From JAICQM01 sp963781555 (GTDB lineage Bacteria; Chloroflexota; Limnocylindria; QHBO01): a stretch of DNA of 64,000 bases. Position numbers and translations under genes: made by a program. The notes beneath the pieces are model-generated. The model was given only the letters and a program-made list of their open reading frames with translations, did no database searches and was not told the origin of the DNA. How positions within the stretch are numbered: the stretch's first letter is position 1; each line of letters opens with the position of its first letter. The DNA is taken from NCBI GenBank assembly GCA_963781555.1, contig CAWAGB010000006.1, forward strand, positions 434,001-498,000, given 5' to 3'. Below, piece by piece: positions 8,768-15,649 of the stretch.

Positions 8768-9892
8768 GTGAATCGAGACTTCATCGGGGCGCTGCTCCAG
8801 CTCAACGCTGAAAAGGGCGTGCCGCAGGAGGTCCTGATTCACACCCTTGAGCAGGCCATCGAGTCTGCCTACCGGCGCAACGCCGACGCCCCCGAGAACG
8901 TGGTCGTGGCGGTCGATCCGGAGACCGGCCAGATCAGCGTCTACCGCGAGTATGACGTCATGGCCACCGAGGAGGAGATCGAGGATCCGGAGGCCCAGAT
9001 GATCGTCGCGGACGCGCAGAAGCACGACCCGACGACCGGCGTGGGCGGCAAGGTCCGCATCCCCGAGAACGTCACCCAGGCGCAGCTGGGTCGCATTGCT
9101 GCGCAGACCGCCGGCCAGGTGTACCGCCAGCGGCTCCGCGAGGCGGAGCGGGATGTCGTCTACCAGCAGTACGCCGCCCGCGAGGGCGAGATCATGACCG
9201 GCGTGGTGCATCGCACCACCGACCAGGCCGTGGTGCTCGACATGGGCAAGGGCGTGGAGGCGGTTCTCGCGGTGAGCGAGCAGCTGCCCGGCGAGGCGTA
9301 TCGCATCGGTCAGCACCTGAAGGCCTACGTCCTGGAGGTGCGCCGCACGACGCGCGGGCCGGTCATCGTCGCCAGCCGCACGCATCGCGGCTTCCTGCGG
9401 CGCCTGATGGAGATGGAGATCCCGGAGATCTACAACGGGACCGTCGTCATCCGCGGCATCGCCCGCGAGGCCGGCAGCCGCTCCAAGGTGGCCGTCGAGA
9501 GCCGCCAGACCGGGGTCGACGCCAAGGGCGCCGCGGTCGGACAGCGCGGCGCGCGCATCCAGGCCATCGTGGCCGAGCTCAACGGGGAGAAGGTCGACGT
9601 CGTCCTGTGGGACGAGGATCCCGGCCGGTTCGTCGCCGAGGCACTGAGCCCCGCAGAGGTGCTGAGCGTGCGCGTCGACGAGGAGCACAAGATCGCGAAC
9701 ATCGTGGTGCCCGAGCGGCAGCTGAGCCTGGCCATCGGCAAGGAGGGCCAGAACGCCCGCCTCGCTGCCAAGCTGACCGGCTGGCGCATCGACATCCGCT
9801 CCGACGCCGGGGTGGCCGCCGCCGCCGCGGGTGATGAGCCTGACGAGGTGGCGACGGCGGAGGCGCCGGTGGATGCCGAAGCGACGACCTGA
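8768..9892 (+). CDS. nusA: Transcription termination/antitermination protein NusA
   Basis: RNA polymerase-associated pausing, termination and antitermination factor. The N-terminal domain (NRDFIGALLQLNAEKGVPQEVL) is followed by an S1 domain (EIMTGVVHRTTDQAVVLDMGKGVEAVL), then KH1 and KH2 (VDAKGAAVGQRGARIQAIVAELNGEKVDVVLW and LSLAIGKEGQNARLAAKLTGWRIDI). The C-terminal acidic repeats of E. coli NusA are absent. The 374-residue length is typical for non-proteobacterial forms. I choose GTG 8768 because GGAGG is at 8757-8761; in-frame codons further upstream run through the leader hairpin. No rimP precedes it. The stop overlaps the ylxR start by 20 bases. Confidence 0.95.
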   Translation: MNRDFIGALLQLNAEKGVPQEVLIHTLEQAIESAYRRNADAPENVVVAVDPETGQISVYREYDVMATEEEIEDPEAQMIVADAQKHDPTTGVGGKVRIPENVTQAQLGRIAAQTAGQVYRQRLREAERDVVYQQYAAREGEIMTGVVHRTTDQAVVLDMGKGVEAVLAVSEQLPGEAYRIGQHLKAYVLEVRRTTRGPVIVASRTHRGFLRRLMEMEIPEIYNGTVVIRGIAREAGSRSKVAVESRQTGVDAKGAAVGQRGARIQAIVAELNGEKVDVVLWDEDPGRFVAEALSPAEVLSVRVDEEHKIANIVVPERQLSLAIGKEGQNARLAAKLTGWRIDIRSDAGVAAAAAGDEPDEVATAEAPVDAEATT

Positions 9893-10331
9893 TCACATCC
9901 CGATGCGCACCTGCGCGGCCTGCCGCGAGGTGCACCCAAAGCGGTCACTGACCCGCGTGGTGCGCAGCGCCACCGGGACGGTGACCATCGATCCGACCGG
10001 CAAGCTCGCCGGCCGGGGAACCTACATCTGTGACCAACCAACCTGCCGCGTGCCGGAGACGATGCGCGCGGCGGTGAGCCGGGCACTCGGCGTCGAGGTG
10101 ACGCCGGAGGCTGCTCGCAATCGAGGAGAAGCATGCCGCCACGTAGATACCTTCCGCGCCGAGGACCGCGTCCCGCGCGTCGCCGCACCGGCCCCGCGGG
10201 CGGGGCGGCGACGATGGACGCGGTGGCCCCCGTGCGCCCCGCCGGCGCCGTCGAGCTGTCCAACCCCATCACCGTCAAGGACCTTGCCGAGGCGCTGGCC
10301 GTCAGCCACGCCGAGGTCATCCGCGAGCTGA
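9873..10331 (+). CDS. YlxR/RnpM-family RNA-binding protein (DUF448)
   Basis: Small protein between nusA and infB, the standard location of YlxR. The core reads PMRTCAACREVHPKRSLTRVVR, DPTGKLAGRGTYICDQPTC and MRAAVSRALG, which is the DUF448 signature (R-T-C-x-x-C and G-R-G-x-Y-x-C). Family members bind RNA and modulate RNase P in some Firmicutes. The start ATG 9873 overlaps nusA. The core ends near residue 80, but the frame stays open 200 bases into infB. A one-base shift around 10100-10120 would instead read LLAIEEKHAAT and stop at 10148, just past the infB start. I suspect an indel and that the real protein is about 91 residues. Confidence 0.8.
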   Translation: MPKRRPDHIPMRTCAACREVHPKRSLTRVVRSATGTVTIDPTGKLAGRGTYICDQPTCRVPETMRAAVSRALGVEVTPEAARNRGEACRHVDTFRAEDRVPRVAAPAPRAGRRRWTRWPPCAPPAPSSCPTPSPSRTLPRRWPSATPRSSAS

Positions 10332-12046
10332 TCCGCAACGGGATCTTCGCGACCATCAACCAGAGCATCGACTACGACACCGCCGCGCTGGTCGCGGCCG
10401 AGCTCGGCTTCGAGACCAAGGAGCGCGGCGCCAGTGAGCGTGCTGCCGCCGAGGCCGCATCGGACCAGGAGCTCGTGAAGCCCGGCAGCGACGAGGAGAA
10501 GAGCTCCCGCACCCCGCTCTGGGAGGAGCGTGCCGGTGCGGATCTCGTCACCCGCGCGCCGGTCGTGACGATCATGGGCCACGTCGATCACGGCAAGACC
10601 AGCCTCCTCGACGCGATCCGCGACACGAAGGTCGCGGCGGGGGAGCGCGGTGGCATCACCCAGCACATCGGTGCGTCCGAGGTGGTCCACAACGACAAGC
10701 GCATCGTCTTCCTGGACACGCCCGGTCACGAGGCGTTCACCGCCATGCGTGCCCGTGGGGCCCAGGTGACCGACATCGCGATCATCGTGGTGGCCGCCGA
10801 CGACGGCGTGATGCCGCAGACCAAGGAGGCCATCGACCACGTTCGCGCCGCCCGCGTGCCGATGATCGTGGCCATCAACAAGATCGACAAGCCGGATGCC
10901 CAGCCCGACCGGGTGAAGCAGGAGCTGGCTGACAACAACGTCCTCATCGAGGAGTACGGGGGCGACGTGATCGCCGTCGCGGTGAGCGCCAAGCAGCGCA
11001 CCGGGCTCGACGACCTGATGGAGATGGTGCTCCTCGTCGCGGACCTCCAGGACCTCAAGGCCGATGCCAGCCGCCAGGCGGTGGGCACGATCATCGAGAG
11101 CAAGGTCGAGAAGGGCCGTGGCAACGTGGCCACCGTCCTCGTCCAGACCGGCACCCTCAAGATCGGCGACATCGTCAGCGTCGGGCGCACCTGGGGACGC
11201 GTCCGGGCCCTCAACAATGCCGCCGGGACGCGCGTCCAATCGGCGGAGCCGGCAAGCGCGGTCGAGATCATCGGGCTGCAGGACCTGCCCGAGGCAGGCG
11301 ACATCCTGCGCGTCGTGGTCGACGAGAAGACCGCCCGGGACCTCGCCGAGAAGGCGACCGCCGCAGCCGGCGGGATCGACGGACGCTCCGCCTCCAGCCT
11401 CGAGGAGATCAGCGCCCAGATCAGCCAGAGCGATATCAAGGAGCTGCGCGTGGTCCTCAAGACCGACGTGCAGGGCTCGCTCGGCGCGATCCGCCATTCG
11501 ATCGAGCGCCTCACCAACGACGAGGTGCGCATCAACATCATCCGCGAGGGTGCCGGCGACATCAACGAGTCGGACATCAACCTCGCGTCGGCCTCCGACG
11601 CGGTGGTCATCGGCTTCAACACCAAGCCGGATCCGGGCGCCCTGCGCTCGGCCGAGGCGACCGGTGTCGACGTGCGGCTGTACGACGTCATCTACAAGCT
11701 GACCGATGACGTGACCGCGGCGCTCTCCGGCATGCTCGCCCCCAAGATCGTGGAGCATGTAGAAGGCCACGCCGAGGTGCGGATGGTCATCCTCGCCGGC
11801 CGAGCAGGCAACGTGGCCGGCTCGTACGTGACCGATGGCCGCATCATCCGCGGTGGGCAGGTGCGCCTCTTCCGCGCGGGCAAGCAGATCGCCGAGACCC
11901 GCATCACCTCCCTGAAGCGCTTCAAGGACGACGTCCGCGAAGTGGCCACCGGGTTCGAGTGCGGCATCGGCCTGGACGTGGATGACATCGCCGAGGGCGA
12001 CGTGATCGAGTGCTTCCAGATGGTCGCCGAGGCGCAGACGCTCTGA
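10133..12046 (+). CDS. infB: Translation initiation factor IF-2
   Basis: GTPase delivering initiator tRNA to the 30S subunit. ATG 10133 is preceded by GAGGAGAA at 10123-10130. The N-terminal region is short: a basic stretch, then the IF2-N domain (ITVKDLAEALAVSHAEVIRELIRNGIFATINQSID). The G domain begins at residue 149 with GHVDHGKTS, followed by FLDTPGHEAF, INKIDKPDA and VSAKQRTGL. Domains II-IV follow with ELRVVLKTDVQGSLGAIRHSIERL and the C-terminal ECGIGLDVDD. The 637-residue length compares with 890 in E. coli; the missing part is the variable N-terminal domain. Confidence 0.96.
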   Translation: MPPRRYLPRRGPRPARRRTGPAGGAATMDAVAPVRPAGAVELSNPITVKDLAEALAVSHAEVIRELIRNGIFATINQSIDYDTAALVAAELGFETKERGASERAAAEAASDQELVKPGSDEEKSSRTPLWEERAGADLVTRAPVVTIMGHVDHGKTSLLDAIRDTKVAAGERGGITQHIGASEVVHNDKRIVFLDTPGHEAFTAMRARGAQVTDIAIIVVAADDGVMPQTKEAIDHVRAARVPMIVAINKIDKPDAQPDRVKQELADNNVLIEEYGGDVIAVAVSAKQRTGLDDLMEMVLLVADLQDLKADASRQAVGTIIESKVEKGRGNVATVLVQTGTLKIGDIVSVGRTWGRVRALNNAAGTRVQSAEPASAVEIIGLQDLPEAGDILRVVVDEKTARDLAEKATAAAGGIDGRSASSLEEISAQISQSDIKELRVVLKTDVQGSLGAIRHSIERLTNDEVRINIIREGAGDINESDINLASASDAVVIGFNTKPDPGALRSAEATGVDVRLYDVIYKLTDDVTAALSGMLAPKIVEHVEGHAEVRMVILAGRAGNVAGSYVTDGRIIRGGQVRLFRAGKQIAETRITSLKRFKDDVREVATGFECGIGLDVDDIAEGDVIECFQMVAEAQTL

Positions 12047-12065
12047 GCGGAAGGTCAGGAGACGG

Positions 12066-12470
12066 GTGAGCCAGCGCACCGATCGGCTCGACAGCCAGAT
12101 CCAGCAGGAGCTGATGCTGCTCATGCAGCGCGAGATGAAGGACCCGCGGCTCGGCTTCGCGACCATCACGCGCGTCGAGACGTCACGCGACCTGGGGCAG
12201 GCGCGGGTGTGGGTCAGCCTGTACGGCGAGGAGGAGGAGCGCGCCGCCTCGATGGCGGCGCTCACCGACGCCACGCCGTGGCTGCGGCGCAAGCTCGCCG
12301 AGCGGATCACGATCCGCTCGATGCCGCAGCTGATCATGAAGCGCGACGACTCCATCGAGGAAGGTGACCGGGTGCTGAAGATCCTCCGCCGGCTCGAGGA
12401 CGAGCGCGAGGCAAGTGGCGTTCCGGAGCGCGCGGAACCCACCCTGCCTCGTGACGAGACGCCCAGCTGA
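12066..12470 (+). CDS. rbfA: Ribosome-binding factor A
   Basis: Late 30S maturation factor with a single KH-like domain. RTDRLDSQIQQELMLLMQREMKDPRLGFATITRVETSRDL is the RbfA N-terminal signature, with ARVWVSLYG and LRRKLAERITIRSMPQLIMKRDDSIEEGDRV following. It is 134 residues and starts at GTG 12066, 20 bases after infB with AGGAGACGG upstream. The stop overlaps nrnA by one base (TGATGG). Confidence 0.94.
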   Translation: MSQRTDRLDSQIQQELMLLMQREMKDPRLGFATITRVETSRDLGQARVWVSLYGEEEERAASMAALTDATPWLRRKLAERITIRSMPQLIMKRDDSIEEGDRVLKILRRLEDEREASGVPERAEPTLPRDETPS

Positions 12471-13450
12471 TGGGCGCTTCGGAAGTTGTCGCAGCGTTCC
12501 TGGGCGCGAGCCGCATCACGACCATCTGTCACGAGAACCCCGATGCCGACACGCTCGGCGCGGCGACCGCCCTGCGCCTCGCGGCGGAACGACTGGGCAA
12601 GAGCGCCGAGGTCGTCAGCGGCGACCCGGTGCCGCCGTTCCTGTCGTTCATGCCACGCGTGGCGGAGGTGCGGAGCGCACCGCTGCTGGAGCCTGACCTG
12701 GCGGTCGTCGTCGACGGCCCGTTGGAGCGGACCGGGTCGGTCGTCCGAGATTGTGGCGCGTGGCTCGATCGGGCCACGATCGCCAACATCGACCATCACG
12801 TCTCGAATACCCGCGACGACGCGTTGGCCCTCGTCGACCCCACCGCCGCGGCGACCTGCGAGATGGTGGCCCTGCTGCTTCCCGAGCTCGGGGTCGCGCT
12901 GGACGCCGCGCTGGCCACCGCGCTCCTCGGTGGGATCGTGCAGGACACCCACACCTTCGTGCATCCCAATGCCACGCCGCGCACCCTGCGCGTCGCCGCG
13001 TCGCTCGTCGAGGCCGGCGCCGACCTGCATGCCATCAACCGAGCGGTCTACGCGGACAAGCCTTACGCCACCCTGGCGTTGTGGGGCCGGATGCTGGCCG
13101 GGATGGGGGAGCGGGCCGAGGGTCGCATCGTCCACGCATCGATGACGCTGGCAATGCTGGAGGCCACCGGTGCCGCGCCGACCGCGTCGGAGGGATTCGT
13201 CGACCTGCTCGGCATCACCCGCGACGCCGTGGTCAACGTGCTCCTCAAGGAGCAGTCGAGCAGCGAGGTGCGGGTCAGCGTGCGAACCGCCGAGCCGGCC
13301 GATGCGGTGGCCATCACCTCGGTCTTCGGTGGCGGCGGTCATGCCCGCGCCGCGGGCTGCACCGTGCATGCCGCCCTCGACGAGGCGCGGACGCTCGTCC
13401 TCGCCGAATGCGAACGTGAGCTCGAGCGCGTGCATGCTGGGCGTCGTTAA
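12470..13450 (+). CDS. nrnA: DHH-family phosphoesterase, NrnA-like oligoribonuclease/pAp phosphatase
   Basis: Probably degrades 2-5 nt RNA and/or hydrolyses pAp. The DHH domain contains ICHENPDADTLGAA (metal Asp residues), AVVVDGP, NIDHHVSN (the DHH motif, near residue 107) and GGIVQDTHTF. The DHHA1 domain ends with SSEVRVSVRT and FGGGGHARAAGC, the GGGH substrate motif. The 326-residue length is normal. It lies between rbfA and truB, as in many Gram-positive and Chloroflexota genomes, and overlaps truB by 17 bases. A separate NanoRNase here matters for interpreting the exonuclease domain fused to PNPase at 15.6-18.4 kb. Confidence 0.92.
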   Translation: MGASEVVAAFLGASRITTICHENPDADTLGAATALRLAAERLGKSAEVVSGDPVPPFLSFMPRVAEVRSAPLLEPDLAVVVDGPLERTGSVVRDCGAWLDRATIANIDHHVSNTRDDALALVDPTAAATCEMVALLLPELGVALDAALATALLGGIVQDTHTFVHPNATPRTLRVAASLVEAGADLHAINRAVYADKPYATLALWGRMLAGMGERAEGRIVHASMTLAMLEATGAAPTASEGFVDLLGITRDAVVNVLLKEQSSSEVRVSVRTAEPADAVAITSVFGGGGHARAAGCTVHAALDEARTLVLAECERELERVHAGRR

Positions 13451-14321
13451 CCTCGACAAGCCGGTCGGTGTCACGTCCCACGACATGGTGGGCCTGCTGC
13501 GCCGCCTCTCCGGCATGCGACGCATCGGTCATGCCGGCACGCTCGACCCCCTCGCCTCGGGCGTGCTGCCGATCCTCGTCGGGGCGGCAACGCGCTTCAG
13601 CGAGGAGCTGACCGGCGGGCGGAAGCGATACACCGCCACCGTGCGCTTCGGCATCCGCTCCGCCACCGACGACGGGGAGGGACCGCTCGAGCCATCCGGC
13701 GCGCCGCTCCCCGATGGTGACGCCATCGAAACGGCATTGGCGGGCCAGCGCGGCACGTTCGATCAGCGCCCGCCGGCCTTCTCCGCGCGCAAGCAGGGCG
13801 GCTTGGTGGCGCACCGCGCAGCCCGTGCCGGCGCACCGCTCGACCTGCCACCGCGGACCGTCACCGTGACCCAGCTCGAGCTCCTCGAGCTCGAAGGCGG
13901 CGAGGGCTGGCTCGACGCCCGGCTGGACGTGGTGTGCGGGGCGGGAACCTACATCCGCTCGATTGCGCGCGACCTGGGCGAGGCGCTCGGGTGCGGCGCG
14001 CACCTGCACGCGCTCCGCCGGCTGGAGGCCGCCGGACTGCACGCGGAGACGGCCGTCACGCCGGACGAGCTCGAGCGGCTCGCAGCTGCCGGTGCCCTGG
14101 AAGACGCGGTGCTAGCGATCACCGACCTCCTGCCCTTTCCGCGCGTGACCGTGGACGACCCGGCTTTCCTCCACGGGTCGCCAACGCGCCTTGACCACGG
14201 CGAGCCGGACGGCCGGCGGGTCGTGCTCGACGGCACCGGAAAGCTGCTGGGAATCGGCATCGTTGCGAACGGCTCCCTCCAGCCGGAGAAGGTCATCGGC
14301 GCAGTGGCGGTCGAGGCGTGA
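13434..14321 (+). CDS. truB: tRNA pseudouridine(55) synthase TruB
   Basis: Isomerises U55 in the tRNA T-loop. MLGVVNLDKPVGVTSHDMV starts the protein at ATG 13434. The catalytic Asp is in RIGHAGTLDPLASGVL, and later motifs are RPPAFSARKQGG and VVCGAGTYIRSIARDLGEALGCGAHL. The tyrosine normally found after K-x-x-G (as in RxY) is His here (LVAHRAARAG). The C-terminal part (VDDPAFLHG onward) is a short PUA-like region. Length is 295 residues. The start lies inside the 3' end of nrnA and the stop overlaps ribF by four bases (GTGA). Confidence 0.94.
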   Translation: MLGVVNLDKPVGVTSHDMVGLLRRLSGMRRIGHAGTLDPLASGVLPILVGAATRFSEELTGGRKRYTATVRFGIRSATDDGEGPLEPSGAPLPDGDAIETALAGQRGTFDQRPPAFSARKQGGLVAHRAARAGAPLDLPPRTVTVTQLELLELEGGEGWLDARLDVVCGAGTYIRSIARDLGEALGCGAHLHALRRLEAAGLHAETAVTPDELERLAAAGALEDAVLAITDLLPFPRVTVDDPAFLHGSPTRLDHGEPDGRRVVLDGTGKLLGIGIVANGSLQPEKVIGAVAVEA

Positions 14322-15103
14322 GCGAGCTCATCGGCCTGGCGGAGATCCCACCGGTGGGGCCCGCGGCACTGTGCATGGGCGTGTTCGACGGCGTGCATCT
14401 CGGGCATAGGGCGCTGGTGGAGCGCACCGCCGCCGCCGCCGCCGAGCGTGGCGTCGCCAGCGTCGCGCTGCTCTTCGATCCACCGCCGATCGAGGTGATC
14501 CGGCCGGAGCAGCGCATGCCGCGGCTGGCGCCACCGGCCGAGAACCTGCGTCGCCTGGCTGCCGCCGGGATCCGGCACCCCATCGGCCTGCGCTTCACCG
14601 AGGAGATGCGGCAGCTGCCGCCCGAAGCATTTCTCGCCGCCCTGGGGCCGGGGATCGACCTGCGGGTCCTGGTCCTCACCCCGGACAGCGCCTTCGGGCG
14701 CGGGCGCGCCGGCACACCGGACGCGATGCGGGAGCTGAGCGCGAAGGCCGGCTTCGAGGTGACGGTCCTCGATGCCCTGGTCGACATCGACGGCGAGGCT
14801 GTCTCGTCGAGCCGCGTACGGACGGCCATCGCCAACGGCGATATCCGCCTTGCCACCCGGCTCCTGGGCGGACCGCCGACCCTTGTCGGTCAGGTGATGG
14901 CGGACGGGACACTGGCATTCGACCACCTGCCGGCGCTGCCGCGTCCCGGGACGTATGCCGCCGGGGCCGACGTCGGTGGCGATGACCCGGACGGCCGTCT
15001 GACCATCCTCGTGGGAGGGGACGGCACGGTGCGGGTCAGGGGGGCCGGAGGCCCGAGCACGAGCGTGCTGCGATTCGAGCTCGTCGAGCGGCTGGCGGCA
15101 TGA
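14318..15103 (+). CDS. ribF: RibF-like FAD synthetase with degenerate riboflavin kinase part
   Basis: The N-terminal nucleotidyltransferase domain (residues 1-180) is clear: CMGVFDGVHLGHRALVERT is the HxGH-type motif, DSAFGRGRAGT binds flavin and adenine nucleotide, and SSSRVRTAIANGDIRLATRLLG corresponds to the ISSTRIR motif. The following 80 residues begin like a riboflavin kinase domain (VGQVMADG) but lack the G-R-x-L-G-F-P-T-A-N motif and most of the beta-barrel, ending in VLRFELVERLAA. The protein is 261 residues; bifunctional RibF is about 310. It should adenylate FMN, but riboflavin phosphorylation is doubtful. It keeps the usual truB-ribF-rpsO order. Confidence 0.86.
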   Translation: MSELIGLAEIPPVGPAALCMGVFDGVHLGHRALVERTAAAAAERGVASVALLFDPPPIEVIRPEQRMPRLAPPAENLRRLAAAGIRHPIGLRFTEEMRQLPPEAFLAALGPGIDLRVLVLTPDSAFGRGRAGTPDAMRELSAKAGFEVTVLDALVDIDGEAVSSSRVRTAIANGDIRLATRLLGGPPTLVGQVMADGTLAFDHLPALPRPGTYAAGADVGGDDPDGRLTILVGGDGTVRVRGAGGPSTSVLRFELVERLAA

Positions 15104-15110
15104 GCCGGTC

Positions 15111-15139
15111 GTGCGGAAAGCGGACGCCTCTGCTAGACT
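15111..15139 (+). promoter_or_regulatory. Predicted promoter of rpsO(-pnp)
   Basis: TAGACT at 15134-15139 in CTGCTAGACTTCGAG resembles the -10 regions of rpsB and nusA (GCTATACT). The -35 position with a 17-base spacer is GTGCGG, which is weak. It lies in the 69-base gap between ribF and rpsO. Confidence 0.4.
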
Positions 15140-15172
15140 TCGAGCGTTACGGAAACGAATGTGGAGGAATAC

Positions 15173-15442
15173 GTGCCGCTCGCCAATGACGCGAAGAGCG
15201 CGATCGTCGAGGACTACGCCACGCACGATGGCGATACCGGATCACCCGAGGTGCAGATCGCGCTTCTCACCGAGCGGATCAAGTCGCTGACGGATCACTT
15301 GCGCACTTACCAGAACGACAATCACTCGCGCCGCGGCCTGCTCAAGCTGGTCGGCCAGCGACGCCGCCTGCTGGCATACCTCGTCCGCAACGACGTGGAT
15401 CGCTATCGCGCCGTGATCGGTCGACTGGGTCTGCGCCGATAA
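15173..15442 (+). CDS. rpsO: 30S ribosomal protein S15
   Basis: Primary 16S rRNA-binding protein. Core sequence: HDGDTGSPEVQIALLTERIKSLTDHL, then NDNHSRRGLLKLVGQRRRLLAYL, and RYRAVIGRLGLRR at the end. GTG 15173 has GGAGG at 15163-15167 with five bases between, giving 89 residues, the standard S15 length. An in-frame GTG at 15161 overlaps that ribosome-binding site and is unlikely. The rpsO-pnp order is ancient and is kept here. Confidence 0.96.
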   Translation: MPLANDAKSAIVEDYATHDGDTGSPEVQIALLTERIKSLTDHLRTYQNDNHSRRGLLKLVGQRRRLLAYLVRNDVDRYRAVIGRLGLRR

Positions 15443-15460
15443 CACACCTGCGGACCGACA

Positions 15461-15485
15461 CGACCCAGGCCGATCGCCTGGGTCG
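15461..15485 (+). other. Perfect 10-bp hairpin between rpsO and pnp
   Basis: CGACCCAGGC (15461-15470) is exactly complementary to GCCTGGGTCG (15476-15485) with a five-base loop. No T-tract follows, so it is more likely an RNA-stability, processing or partial termination element than a simple intrinsic terminator. In E. coli the equivalent rpsO-pnp spacer carries a hairpin cut by RNase III that mediates pnp autoregulation; a similar role here is an inference from position. Confidence 0.5.
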
Positions 15486-15649
15486 GTTCGCATACGAGCG
15501 GCCGATGCGTCACGCGCCGCAGTCACTCACCCATCTGCCTATCACGGTGTCCCACGCTGCCGCTGAGCGCCAACCTATCGCGCGCCATGAGAAGCGCCGA
15601 CCGAGCGACCGGCACGCCACCACGGGACCCATCACGTTGGAGGATTCTT

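Noticed and set aside
10022..13525. Long open frame of over 1100 codons on the minus strand opposite infB-rbfA-nrnA-truB
   Set aside because: It is antisense to four genes with strong family motifs. Such mirror frames are a by-product of high-GC codon usage. Its sequence is His/Asp/Gly/Val-rich with no family motif.
15443..15649. Small gene or ncRNA between rpsO and pnp
   Set aside because: No ORF with a ribosome-binding site; only the hairpin at 15461-15485 stands out, which is better explained as an rpsO-pnp processing or termination element.
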